Shown piece after piece: positions 8,045 through 15,344 of a DNA stretch of 64,000 nt (positions are counted from its first letter, which is position 1; each line of letters begins with the position of its first letter). Source of the stretch: Rhizobium etli 8C-3. Lineage in GTDB: Bacteria; Pseudomonadota; Alphaproteobacteria; Rhizobiales; Rhizobiaceae. A model generated the notes under the pieces. It saw nothing but the letters and a program-made list of their open reading frames with translations. It made no database searches and was not told the origin of the DNA. Position numbers and translations under genes: made by a program. The DNA lies in NCBI RefSeq assembly GCF_001908375.1, contig NZ_CP017241.1, positions 1,429,001-1,493,000 on the forward strand, read 5' to 3'.

Positions 8045-8275
8045 ATGTCCCTTCTAGATTTACTTCCCCTCGATGAAAGCCAGATCGACACGGTCACCAC
8101 GGTGGTTCACCAGTGGTGCAAAAGTCATCATGTTCCGATAGAGAGCGGCCGTGGCCGTGTGGCGATGACGACCGCCGTTAGTCTCGCAATAGGGGGCGAG
8201 CATTCATCTCAAGCGCTCGCCGAGGCCCTCAGCCGCTCGATGCGGATCGAGCAGTTCAAGCGGCCGATAGAATAG
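8045..8275 (+). CDS. conserved-looking small hypothetical protein
   Basis: This 76-residue protein has no signal peptide or membrane segment. It has an acidic N-terminal helix (LLPLDESQIDTVTTVVHQW) and a central GRGRVAMTTAVSLAI segment, and appears to be a compact helical protein. The ATG has a good ribosome-binding site (GGAGGA, 8 bases upstream). It precedes the DNA ligase gene by 54 bases on the same strand, so the two could share a transcript. I do not recognise the family. Confidence 0.6.
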   Translation: MSLLDLLPLDESQIDTVTTVVHQWCKSHHVPIESGRGRVAMTTAVSLAIGGEHSSQALAEALSRSMRIEQFKRPIE

Positions 8276-8329
8276 TATTCATGCTGAATTCTCGGTGGAT
8301 ATTTGCTTATTGCGTGATTTAATTGTCGG

Positions 8330-9376
8330 ATGGCAAAGCCCCCGCGTTCCAGGTCTCTTCAGGCCACCGATCAACCATTGCGATCCCGGCCGCGCAAGCT
8401 GCGCGATCCGGCGCAACCTAATCTTCCCCTCGATCCCTTGCCAGAACGCGTTGAGCCGTGCCTCGCGCTGTTGAAAGCAAGGCCGCCCAAGGGGCCGCGG
8501 TGGGCTTTCGAAATCAAATGGGATGGATATCGCCTGGCTGTACATATCGAGCCGAAAGGCGTTCGCATTATCACCAGAGGCGGCCATGATTGGACGGATC
8601 GCTTCCCGGCCATCGCAAAAGCGGCGAAGAAGCTCGACGTCGCGACGGCTATCCTTGATGGCGAGGCTGTCGTTCTCGATGAGCAAGGAAGGTCGGACTT
8701 CGGACTGCTTCAGCAATCGCTCGGCGACCGGAGCGGCAAGCGCATCTCAACCGAAGCGATCTTCATGGCGTTCGACCTTCTCTATTTCGACGGTCATGAT
8801 CTGAGAACATTGGAATTCACCGCTCGGCGGCATCTCTTGGAGGGGCTGATCAAGAGCCGGGACGATGTCATCCGGCTTTCTGAAGAGATCGAGGCAGACG
8901 GAGATAGGCTTTATTTCGCCGCCTGCGAACACGGCCTTGAGGGAATCATCGCGAAAGATCGGGAGAGCCCATATCGCTCCGGCCGGCGCGGCGACTGGCA
9001 GAAAATCAAATGCATCCAGAGCGACGGCTTCGCGATCGTTGGATACGAGCATTCTTTCGTCGCGCGGGCTGGGATTGGCTCACTGCTGCTCGGAGCGCGT
9101 CACGGTCGCAAGCTGGTCTATGTCGGATCGGTCGGGACTGGCTTCAATGAGCGAACGGCACATGAACTCCGCGCCGCTCTCGACAAACTCAAGGTCAAGA
9201 AGCCGCCTGTCGAATATTCCGGTCGGCGCAAATATATTGTTTGGGTGAAGCCGACGCTGGTGGCCGAGATCGAATATCGCGCCTGGACGCATGACGGCAA
9301 GCTGCGGCAATCATCCTATAAAGGGCTGCGCGATCTGGAGGAGAACGCCGCAATTTACGAGATCCTTGCCAATTGA
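8330..9376 (+). CDS. ATP-dependent DNA ligase, LigD ligase-domain type
   Basis: This 348-residue protein contains only the adenylation and OB-fold ligase modules of LigD. Motif I is FEIKWDGYR with Lys63 as the AMP acceptor. Then follow LDGEAVV (motif III region), GLEGIIAKDRESPY (motif IV) and DWQKIKC (motif V), with the OB fold from ~235 to the end. It would seal nicks or blunt ends, typically in Ku-dependent end joining. No Ku gene, polymerase domain or phosphoesterase domain is seen in the window. Rhizobia often carry several such ligases, chromosomal and on plasmids or phages. Here it lies in the accessory block, close to the SRAP gene. Confidence 0.9.
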   Translation: MAKPPRSRSLQATDQPLRSRPRKLRDPAQPNLPLDPLPERVEPCLALLKARPPKGPRWAFEIKWDGYRLAVHIEPKGVRIITRGGHDWTDRFPAIAKAAKKLDVATAILDGEAVVLDEQGRSDFGLLQQSLGDRSGKRISTEAIFMAFDLLYFDGHDLRTLEFTARRHLLEGLIKSRDDVIRLSEEIEADGDRLYFAACEHGLEGIIAKDRESPYRSGRRGDWQKIKCIQSDGFAIVGYEHSFVARAGIGSLLLGARHGRKLVYVGSVGTGFNERTAHELRAALDKLKVKKPPVEYSGRRKYIVWVKPTLVAEIEYRAWTHDGKLRQSSYKGLRDLEENAAIYEILAN

Positions 9377-9413
9377 GCGCTCCCTCACCGCTCGACGCGT
9401 CGGTACTGTGGCA

Positions 9414-9929
9414 TTAGCGGGAGGCACCCGATGATTTCGCAGACATCAATTGTGCGCGAAGTAATGCATCTTGATGGCGTTGGTGTAGAAGATACCAAAG
9501 CAGGATGCCCAGCGCAGCCGCAACGAGCCCGCCAATTTGGCCCACTTTCAGCGACCACTTCTCATCTTCCAGATATTGAATCTGATCGAGCGTAGCGCGG
9601 GATATCGAAGTGTGAACCTTTTCCCATTCCGGCATCAGCCCATCGTTAGATTTGCTTACTTGATCCAACCGCGCTATCCACTCCTGCCGTCGTCGCTCAA
9701 ATTCCTCAGGCTTCATCGCTTCATTCGTTTCAGCTTTCAGCTCCGCGATCGTATCCTGATTATCTTTGAGGCGGAGGTTTAGGATTTCTTCTTGTAACCG
9801 CGCATCAAGTAACTGGCTTTCAATTTTTTGGTATCGTTCCGTAGACTGCCAAGTGCAAAATACAAACAACGCAATGCCTAGGAAGGTTGCAAATTTGTAG
9901 AGATTGTCTGTCGGCGCATTTGCTAGCAT
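9414..9929 (-). CDS. membrane protein with two transmembrane ends and central coiled coil
   Basis: This 171-residue protein has a hydrophobic segment at ~11-27 (YKFATFLGIALFVFC), a long charged helix (~30-110, rich in Glu, Gln, Leu and Lys) and a second hydrophobic segment at ~131-148 (VGQIGGLVAAALGILLWYLL). Helical-hairpin proteins of this sort tether the coiled coil to a membrane. No known family is recognised. It lies between the ligase gene (convergent) and the Arc-type regulator (same strand, 26 bases upstream). Confidence 0.6.
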   Translation of the reverse strand: MLANAPTDNLYKFATFLGIALFVFCTWQSTERYQKIESQLLDARLQEEILNLRLKDNQDTIAELKAETNEAMKPEEFERRRQEWIARLDQVSKSNDGLMPEWEKVHTSISRATLDQIQYLEDEKWSLKVGQIGGLVAAALGILLWYLLHQRHQDALLRAQLMSAKSSGASR

Positions 9930-9955
9930 CGATAACTCTTGTTTGCTGGCAGCCG

Positions 9956-10240
9956 TCAGTCGCGATTTGGCACGGGAATCGGCCGCTGGAACGTGACTTC
10001 CTGAATACCGTCGCGTTCCTTTACCTCGACAACAGAGCCGGCCAGCGCCTTCAGCACGTCGATGAGTTCGACCGAAATAGTCTGTTGCGCAAAGGAATTC
10101 TGAAGCCTGTGGATGATCTCCACGTTCATTGACCGTCCGCTCTCTTCGGCCGCCTTGCGGATGAGTTCGCGCATGCCGCTGGGAAGGCGGACATTGAATT
10201 TCTCGGCGACCTCGCTTGGATACTTCGGCTCTTTACTCAT
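9956..10240 (-). CDS. Arc-type ribbon-helix-helix DNA-binding protein
   Basis: This 94-residue protein starts at MSKEPKYPSEV. The core KFNVRLPSGMRELIRKAAEES followed by RSMNVEIIHRL (~13-45; strings split) matches the Arc/Mnt ribbon-helix-helix fold, in which the short strand contacts the operator and the two helices dimerise. A C-terminal ~45-residue extension of unknown role follows. Proteins of this type are often autoregulators. The nested inverted repeat 20-66 bases upstream of its start is the obvious candidate operator. The membrane protein gene at 9414 lies just downstream, so the pair may be one operon. Confidence 0.8.
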   Translation of the reverse strand: MSKEPKYPSEVAEKFNVRLPSGMRELIRKAAEESGRSMNVEIIHRLQNSFAQQTISVELIDVLKALAGSVVEVKERDGIQEVTFQRPIPVPNRD

Positions 10241-10259
10241 TAGAAATTGTGATTGCAAC

Positions 10260-10306
10260 AGGGCTCCAAAAAATCAATGGTGTCGACTTGCCACCATAGG
10301 AGCCCT
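10260..10306. promoter_or_regulatory. nested inverted repeat, candidate operator for the Arc-type regulator
   Basis: Outer arms AGGGCTCC (10260-10267) and GGAGCCCT (10299-10306) enclose inner arms ATGGTG (10277-10282) and CACCAT (10292-10297). All are perfect. The element ends 20 bases from the regulator's ATG and lies between it and the divergent gene at 10488. Paired half-sites suit binding by two ribbon-helix-helix dimers. Confidence 0.5.
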
Positions 10307-10487
10307 ATGCAACACATTAGAAATCGCTGAGGCATGGGCCGCTGGTCCCGCGAAATAAGAAGAAAGACGAACGCCTGTCTCGGTGAAATGGGTCTCCTGA
10401 AAGAAACACGAGGACATGCGACATCACCCGGGGCACTGCCGCGGATGTTTGTCGCATTGATGAATGAAAATCTAGGAAACAAGAAAC

Positions 10488-10895
10488 ATGCAAAGCGATG
10501 CATCACGTGCCGTGGCGGACGGCGGCACGAACGGTTCTCCTTGCCTTGGGCGGCGGGGACTTGTCACTGGTTTTGCGGCGTTTGCTGCTACATCGGGCCT
10601 GGCTGCGACGGCGCCTGTAAACGGGCCGTATGACCAGGCTATCCACTATCTGGGCAGGAGTTTTCAGACGGCAGCCAACCAGATGCTCGCCTCAGCGGGT
10701 AGAGAGCAGACGCAGGCTTTCTTGAAGATGATCGCTCTCGCAAATGCGATGAGCCTTGTTCCCGCCGTCGAACATCGAGCGATCGAGATAAAGCGCGGTA
10801 CAGCCGCGTGGTCTCATCGGGAAGGAGAACTGCACTTCTGTCTGCCTATGGAAGTCGTCGATGCCTTGAACGCGTCGGCTCGGAGGGACGGATAG
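10488..10895 (+). CDS. hypothetical protein with possible twin-arginine export signal
   Basis: This 135-residue protein has an N-terminal stretch GRRGLVTGFAAFAATSGLA (22-40) that looks like a Tat-type signal: a twin Arg followed by a moderately hydrophobic h-region and an Ala-rich cleavage zone (AATAP). The remainder (~45-135) appears globular and partly helical, without recognised motifs. The start ATG 10488 has AGGAAA upstream. It is divergent from the Arc-type regulator. Function unknown. Confidence 0.55.
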   Translation: MQSDASRAVADGGTNGSPCLGRRGLVTGFAAFAATSGLAATAPVNGPYDQAIHYLGRSFQTAANQMLASAGREQTQAFLKMIALANAMSLVPAVEHRAIEIKRGTAAWSHREGELHFCLPMEVVDALNASARRDG

Positions 10896-11056
10896 GATGA
10901 ACGTTGGCCTACCGAGAAAGCGAACATGGCCCTCATGATAAGGGCCGGGTGCGAATGGGTCGAAACGCACCCTGAAAAGAAGACGTAGCCAGCAGTTCGG
11001 TCACTCTACACGGCATACGAATCCGCGTGGCCCTGCGACGAAAAATAGGCGACCTT

Positions 11057-11698
11057 CTATTTGCCGCGTCCGGACACCGAGCCCGTCGCCAAGCCGAAGA
11101 GGAAACCCACGATGCTGGTGATTATCTTTTCGGCAAACACCTTCTTAGATTTGTCCTCGGTTCGAAAATAGAGGACGGTGAACACCAGAAGCATCAGCGC
11201 AATAAAGCCAGTGAGCCCCAGCGCAATAATATCTTGGACGCTGCTACCTCCGGAGGTTTTGCCGCCTCTGATTTCCTGCGCCACTGCCTGCGTAACGAGC
11301 GAGGGAAGGGAAATAACCTCCGCTCGGCTCTCAACTACAGGCAAGCTGTCAAGAAGGTGGATTACGGCATTGACATCCGCTTGCGCCTTCTCAGCGTTGG
11401 CAGCTGCGTCAGGCTGACTCGCCACGAGCTTCTGAAGGTAGGCTAGGTTCTCGCTCGTCCCCCGCAGCTGTGCAACTATCCGTGTGGCATCGCCCTCGGG
11501 TAACTGGCGGAAATGTTCGACAGGCGTCGAAGTGATAAGCCAGCCGGTAACGACGGCGCTGAGGGAATAGCTCACCGCCATTGCACCAAGGCCGAAAGCC
11601 ACAGCCGGAATTATGGAGCGAATGAGCGAACGAGCGCGCTGCTTCGGTGTACCAAGTGTGCCAGTTGCTTCAAGTGTGTCGTCGTCTTCTTGTGCCAT
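11057..11698 (-). CDS. hypothetical multi-pass membrane protein
   Basis: This 213-residue protein has an acidic N-terminus, a first hydrophobic segment at ~29-53 (IIPAVAFGLGAMAVSYSLSA), a soluble helical middle (~60-145, Ala, Gln and Glu-rich), a second hydrophobic helix at ~153-172 (IIALGLTGFIALMLLVFTVL) and a weak third near the C-terminus (~188-205). No family is recognised. The layout resembles the smaller protein at 9414. It sits alone on its strand, with 285 bases of no visible gene upstream (11699-11983). Confidence 0.6.
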   Translation of the reverse strand: MAQEDDDTLEATGTLGTPKQRARSLIRSIIPAVAFGLGAMAVSYSLSAVVTGWLITSTPVEHFRQLPEGDATRIVAQLRGTSENLAYLQKLVASQPDAAANAEKAQADVNAVIHLLDSLPVVESRAEVISLPSLVTQAVAQEIRGGKTSGGSSVQDIIALGLTGFIALMLLVFTVLYFRTEDKSKKVFAEKIITSIVGFLFGLATGSVSGRGK

Positions 11699-11939
11699 GA
11701 TGAAATCCCCTTCGCCCGTATGACTGCCCGACTTGCGTGGCGTTGGGAAGTACCACCGCCAGGTTGTCCCGAAAATATTGCCAGCCGACTGGCGCGCCGA
11801 TTAAGACCAGCTGTGAGAAAAGGCAGCGGAATCTTGATTGGGAGAAGTCATCTTTGAAAACCCGAAACGTGTAAAACATGTGCATCCGTCATGTATCGGG
11901 ACGTTCTTGCTAAGTCGTGAAAACGGCGCAATTGAAAAA

Positions 11940-11959
11940 GGGCCGGTTTTCACCGGCCC
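11940..11959 (-). terminator. strong intrinsic terminator for the 28-residue ORF
   Basis: Arms GGGCCGGT and ACCGGCCC (11940-11959 as read on +) form a perfect 8-bp stem with a 4-base loop. On the minus strand the stem is followed at once by five Ts (11935-11939). It lies 24 bases after the stop of the small ORF at 11984-12070. Confidence 0.85.
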
Positions 11960-11983
11960 CCTCAGTCTCGTGTATCTGTTTAC

Positions 11984-12070
11984 TTACATGAAGTAGGTCA
12001 GGATAAAGGCGGCAATCCAGTAGATCGTCCGCAACTCCACCGTACCTTCAACTTCCAACCGTACCCGCAT
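11984..12070 (-). CDS. 28-residue putative membrane peptide
   Basis: ATG 12070 to TAA 11984 encodes 28 residues: a polar start (MRVRLEVEGTVELR) followed by a hydrophobic aromatic helix (TIYWIAAFILTYFM) that would span or insert in a membrane. An AGGA-like ribosome site precedes the ATG and a strong terminator follows the stop, so the unit looks like a complete mini-transcript. It is too short for routine gene calling. Candidate roles include a membrane-complex accessory peptide or a type I toxin; no antisense RNA is evident. Conservation could not be tested here. Confidence 0.5.
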   Translation of the reverse strand: MRVRLEVEGTVELRTIYWIAAFILTYFM

Positions 12071-12598
12071 TCCTGCGTCTCCGGTTCGTCAGGCGCCCTC
12101 GGAACCCTAAAAGGGGATTGAGGATAACTTCGAAGTCGTTCGGTCATTTCAACGGAAGGTGGGGTGGCCACCCCTAATCTTCCTCCTGTGAGGTTCGATT
12201 GGCTTGGAGCGTTGTTTCGTTTGTCAGCTTTGGTTCGTTGAGCGCGTGTTAATCAGTGAGCGTGAGAGCGTTGTTTTCACAGATACTTGTTGCTTTGAGA
12301 CTTTGGGAGCGTTGTTCGTTGGTTTTCAGCGGTGTTCAGCGTTGTCATATCAAGGTTTGCGGCCGGTGCGTCCACCGGCACATAGAATGTGGATTGGAGC
12401 TGGTAAATCTGCAAGGGCGGGTTTGTGTTTTCCACACTGCTCAACTCGACCCGGCTGCAATTGTTTTCCAGCGGAATCGAGCTGCGGCGGGAGCAAAGAA
12501 GCACTGATCGCCACCGACCTCACCCTTACCGAGGGTGAGATCTATGCAATCATCGGATCGGCGGCTAGATCTAGGGCAAACCAATGAGGAACTGAGAA
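12071..12598. other. 528-base stretch without a clear gene, rich in repeats and palindromes
   Basis: The stretch contains the perfect 14-bp palindrome GGGGTGGCCACCCC (12161-12174), itself enclosed by GGAAG/CTTCC arms (12154-12183). Four copies of AGCGTTGT follow (near 12208, 12267, 12307 and 12338), the first three preceded by G and followed by T. The frames here have cysteine-rich, unstructured products and look non-coding. Its promoter or leader role for the gene at 12599 is unproven. Confidence 0.5.
12519..12539 (+). promoter_or_regulatory. perfect 8-bp hairpin upstream of the 12599 gene
   Basis: CTCACCCT (12519-12526) and AGGGTGAG (12532-12539) pair perfectly around the loop TACCG, 59 bases before the ATG at 12599. 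There is no T-run, so it is more likely a leader structure or operator than a terminator. Confidence 0.4.
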
Positions 12599-12823
12599 AT
12601 GCTTCAGGAAACCGATCGAATTCAGGCGCGTGGAGAGTCCGGCCGCATTTATACGGTAATAGAGCGAACGAAAATCATCTCGATGAGGATGCTGGACGGC
12701 AGCGTGTCGCAAGCGAAGGGCACCAAGCAACTATCCACCGCTGATGGTCAGCATGTGAACTGGATCGACGAAAACACATTCCAAATTGTATTGACGGATG
12801 AGATATTGCATCGGATCACGTGA
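12599..12823 (+). CDS. small conserved-looking hypothetical protein
   Basis: This 74-residue protein begins MLQETDRIQARGESG and ends with DENTFQIVLTDEILHRI. The pattern (short strands, a GRIYTVIE segment and a conserved-looking TFQIV.TDEI end) is one I associate with small uncharacterised proteobacterial proteins found in several copies per genome. There is no signal or membrane segment. A GAGGA ribosome site lies 10 bases before the ATG. Function unknown. Confidence 0.6.
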   Translation: MLQETDRIQARGESGRIYTVIERTKIISMRMLDGSVSQAKGTKQLSTADGQHVNWIDENTFQIVLTDEILHRIT

Positions 12824-12837
12824 GGTCCAACCCGGTG

Positions 12838-13344
12838 TTAGTTTGCAGCTGATCCTCGATGCTTTTTTGCCTGTTCAGCTGCCTTTAGCATCTCTTTTCG
12901 ATCGGCCCAGTGTATTTTTCCAAACCCATCTGAAACACCGACCTGACTAAATCCCGCGTCAAGGAACGTGTTGGTCGACAGTGGAAATACGAAGGTTGCG
13001 CCGTTGCCTACCTCAATGCGCTCTTTCGGAACATTGTTGGCGATGTGCGTATAGTCGGGATGAATATAGGCGGAACGCTTTCCTAATTTCCGATTGAGCC
13101 AACTTGGGCGAGCGAAGACAGCCACCGCACGATTGGGGGATGGCCCAAGGTTTAGAGCCTCCACGAATATGTCGGGCCCGATCGTTTTAATGCCGTCTGG
13201 CATGAAAACCTTCTTTATCGAAATCGTCACGCGAAATTTCGGCTTTTGAATAGCGTCCCTGAAGACCGTCCAGCCGGCAATGAACAATGAAACTGCGAAT
13301 GACGCCGTTGAAAGCACAAGAGTGATAAGCTCATTGTTTGTCAC
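12838..13344 (-). CDS. hypothetical protein with N-terminal membrane anchor
   Basis: This 168-residue protein uses GTG 13344 with AAGGAA upstream. An N-terminal hydrophobic segment (~7-28, LVLSTASFAVSLFIAGWTVF) anchors a soluble domain of mostly beta character (KFRVTISIKK, IFVEALNLGPSPNRAVAV). That immunoglobulin-like pattern is seen in many small membrane-anchored proteins of mobile regions. It is convergent with the gene at 12599, with 14 bases between. Function unknown. Confidence 0.6.
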   Translation of the reverse strand: MTNNELITLVLSTASFAVSLFIAGWTVFRDAIQKPKFRVTISIKKVFMPDGIKTIGPDIFVEALNLGPSPNRAVAVFARPSWLNRKLGKRSAYIHPDYTHIANNVPKERIEVGNGATFVFPLSTNTFLDAGFSQVGVSDGFGKIHWADRKEMLKAAEQAKKHRGSAAN

Positions 13345-13627
13345 GTCAGATTCCTTTGTCGAAACTGGTTGAATAGGGCCGATATCGCCGTCCGTCCAGG
13401 TTGAATGGCAATGATTGTCTTATGAGTTCCTCAAGGGGCGCTGCTCCGTGATGGCAGCGCGGATGGTAAAGGAACGCATCAAGAACTTCTGGTGGGACTT
13501 CGGTGGGACTTTCTGCACCAGTTGGCGCTTTTCCGTATATTTCGTTCCATTTTTATTCTGCGGGACCATTTTTTCCCTTGCGCCAAAAAACCCAAAAGAC
13601 TAACAGGATCAAGCCGTTTCGGCGTGA
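13345..13627. other. gap between accessory block and tRNA-Pro
   Basis: No convincing gene is seen. It contains a perfect hairpin GCGCTGC/GCAGCGC (13438-13460) and the tandem 10-mer GGTGGGACTT (13491-13500 and 13502-13511). No integrase reading frame is present. An attachment site could lie here or in the tRNA 3' end, but the partner site is not in the window. Confidence 0.5.
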
Positions 13628-13701
<74 letters not shown>

Positions 13702-13708
13702 GATTTTC

Positions 13709-13727
13709 ACTCGTTGGTTCAACGAGT
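13709..13727 (+). other. perfect hairpin directly after tRNA-Pro
   Basis: ACTCGTTG and CAACGAGT form an 8-bp stem with the 3-base loop GTT, 8 bases downstream of the tRNA. It may aid 3' processing or be part of the termination region. Confidence 0.45.
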
Positions 13728-13744
13728 ATGTTCGGGCATCCGGA

Positions 13745-13783
13745 AAAGCGGCTGGTTGGGCAACGCCCGACTGGCCGCTTTTT
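13745..13783 (+). terminator. terminator for tRNA-Pro
   Basis: AAAGCGGC (13745-13752) pairs with GCCGCTTT (13774-13781). The inner part also pairs (GGGC/GCCC with G-T wobbles between), giving one long stem ending in a T-run. The 227 bases from here to the lipoprotein gene show no real gene. Confidence 0.8.
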
Positions 13784-14010
13784 CTGTTCGGAGCAGTCAC
13801 TTCCGGCTCTGAGCCAGCCTGAAATAGCCATGCGCCTGCTGCGGTTGATCCCACTGTAGCCGCGAGCACGACCACGACACGTGGAAGTTCCATGCAAAGC
13901 AATTGCTCTGCCTTGGACAAGTCGCGGACTGTCGCTGGGGGCGGCGACGTCCAATAGCGATCTGGTCCAGGGAATGGCCGAATCGCATCGCCTTTCTTGC
14001 TTGTGTCCAC

Positions 14011-14274
14011 TCAATCGACGCTGTCGACCACATCGCGCCGTCTTACGAGCTTGAGGCTCCGGTCCGGCTGAATGATGTAGGTTTCCTCCACCCATCGGCC
14101 GGTCGGGTCGATAAACTGATGGGGGAGAACAGAGCCGGGCGGCGATTTGGTAAGGCGCGCCTGTGGCTGGCCTCCATATGTGATGCTTCCGCGTATTGGC
14201 TCAATTCCTTCCGAGTCGCTGGTGCAGCCAGACAACGCCAATGCAGCTATCAAAGTCGTCCGTCGAATTCCCAT
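14011..14274 (-). CDS. small putative lipoprotein
   Basis: From ATG 14274 the product is 87 residues. It begins MGIRRTTLIAALALSGC, a lipoprotein signal with lipobox LSGC, so Cys17 would be lipidated. The mature part includes GSITYGGQPQARL and PTGRWVEETYIIQPDRSLKLV, suggesting a small beta-rich periplasmic domain. The longer frame upstream (to 14394) lacks signal character and is not used. Function unknown. Confidence 0.65.
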   Translation of the reverse strand: MGIRRTTLIAALALSGCTSDSEGIEPIRGSITYGGQPQARLTKSPPGSVLPHQFIDPTGRWVEETYIIQPDRSLKLVRRRDVVDSVD

Positions 14275-14576
14275 TACAGTCGGCCCTCTAATGTTTTTCT
14301 GCGCAACGGCGCAATGTTTCCCTATCGCGCGCCTCCGGCGCAGGAAGTAAATGGTGCGCTGTTTTATATGGGAAAGCATAAGCTTGATTGGCATGCAAAA
14401 TAAAAACAGGCAGAACGCCAGTCAGGAGGCGCACCGGAAACCAGCCTGCGACCGCAGAAATTTGTACCAGTTGCCAAGCCTGAAATCGGCGCGCATATTA
14501 TCTGCATCGTCGGCCATGGATGGGCGCCTGGCGAATGATGCGGTTGTGCTTTCGCCCTCATGGGAAGTGCGGCTTG

Positions 14577-14789
14577 ATGCTCGATGCAACTTTTCATCCC
14601 CGTGATCTGCCGCTCTTTTCGGAGGACCTGGATCTGATTTCCGAAGTGTTGGATGTCGTCTGCAAGGCGAGGGGCCTAAGCCGCAACACGCCGGAAGCCG
14701 AACACCTCGGCGCGCTGATTATCCAACTCTATCGCCAGGGCGCCAAGGACAGCACCAAACTCACCGCTCTTGCGAAAGCCTATCTCTAG
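14577..14789 (+). CDS. small conserved rhizobial hypothetical protein
   Basis: From ATG 14577 the product is 70 residues (MLDATFHPRDLPLF...), all helical in character. It has the repeated pattern ISEVLDVVCKARGL, EAEHLGALIIQLYRQG, LTALAKAYL. The open frame begins earlier (14520), but that part reads as unstructured. There is no signal or membrane segment. Short helical proteins like this are common in rhizobia and uncharacterised. It is convergent with the small membrane peptide gene at 14796. Confidence 0.6.
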   Translation: MLDATFHPRDLPLFSEDLDLISEVLDVVCKARGLSRNTPEAEHLGALIIQLYRQGAKDSTKLTALAKAYL

Positions 14790-14795
14790 AAGCCC

Positions 14796-14945
14796 TCATT
14801 TTTCCTCGACCGAAATGCCGTTCTGGCCGATGCGGAGTTCGATGCCATCGGGCTTGCGCTCCTCATTGAAAACATAAGCGCCAAGGCCGATGATGACGAC
14901 GACCAGGGCGCCGATGACGAAATAGAGACCATTGTAGCGGTTCAA
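14796..14945 (-). CDS. 49-residue single-pass membrane protein
   Basis: TTG 14945 follows GGGGAAAA and opens a 49-residue frame to TGA 14796. After NRYNGLY comes a hydrophobic helix (FVIGALVVVIIGLGAYVF, ~8-25), then a soluble tail ending KPDGIELRIGQNGISVEEK. The topology is anchor in, tail in the periplasm or cytoplasm. I recall similar short proteins in rhizobia, but the role is not known. The TTG start rests on the frame and spacing only. Confidence 0.5.
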   Translation of the reverse strand: MNRYNGLYFVIGALVVVIIGLGAYVFNEERKPDGIELRIGQNGISVEEK

Positions 14946-15019
14946 GATGTTTTCCCCAACGTTTTGATATCGAAGAAAAAACGCGTGACGAGCCGGTTGG
15001 TTCCCCGTGCGGGCCGCCC

Positions 15020-15313
15020 TCAGTCGTCGTTTGCGGCGTTGAGGTTTTCGGGGCGAATGCCGTCATCGTTTGACGTTCGCGCCCGCAGACGCACGCCGGG
15101 GCCGCCTTCGTCCTGATTGCCGCTTGCGATAAAGATCACGCCGGCTGCTTCCAGCGCGTGCTTGGCGGCTAGGAATGCGCCAGGCTCGCCCATTCCGTCG
15201 CCGTCTTCGAGTGCCTCTACAGCTTCCGGCGTCAGGCCGGACGCAGCGGCTAGTTCATCGATGCTCATACCGGTCATGGCGCGAGCGCCGCGTATCTGCA
15301 TTCCTGTAATCAT
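15020..15313 (-). CDS. small XRE-type helix-turn-helix protein
   Basis: This 97-residue protein has an N-terminal HTH: MQIRGARAMTGMSIDELAAASG then LTPEAVEALEDGDG (~5-40; strings split), the usual XRE-family pattern of helix-turn-helix with the recognition helix at ~28-36. The tail contains a DEGGPGVRLRAR element that I recognise from short rhizobial XRE regulators. Target genes are unknown. It is 31 bases from the polysaccharide polymerase gene on the same strand. Confidence 0.75.
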   Translation of the reverse strand: MITGMQIRGARAMTGMSIDELAAASGLTPEAVEALEDGDGMGEPGAFLAAKHALEAAGVIFIASGNQDEGGPGVRLRARTSNDDGIRPENLNAANDD

Positions 15314-15344
15314 GCTTGGAAGTTTAGCGCGAATGCCGCCGTTC

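Noticed and set aside
12204..12587. 127-codon + strand frame
   Set aside because: Cys-rich, unstructured product crossing the repeat array and hairpin; no ribosome site.
13415..13603. Integrase remnant next to tRNA-Pro
   Set aside because: The 62-codon frame has no tyrosine-recombinase motif (R..HxxR..Y) and looks non-coding.
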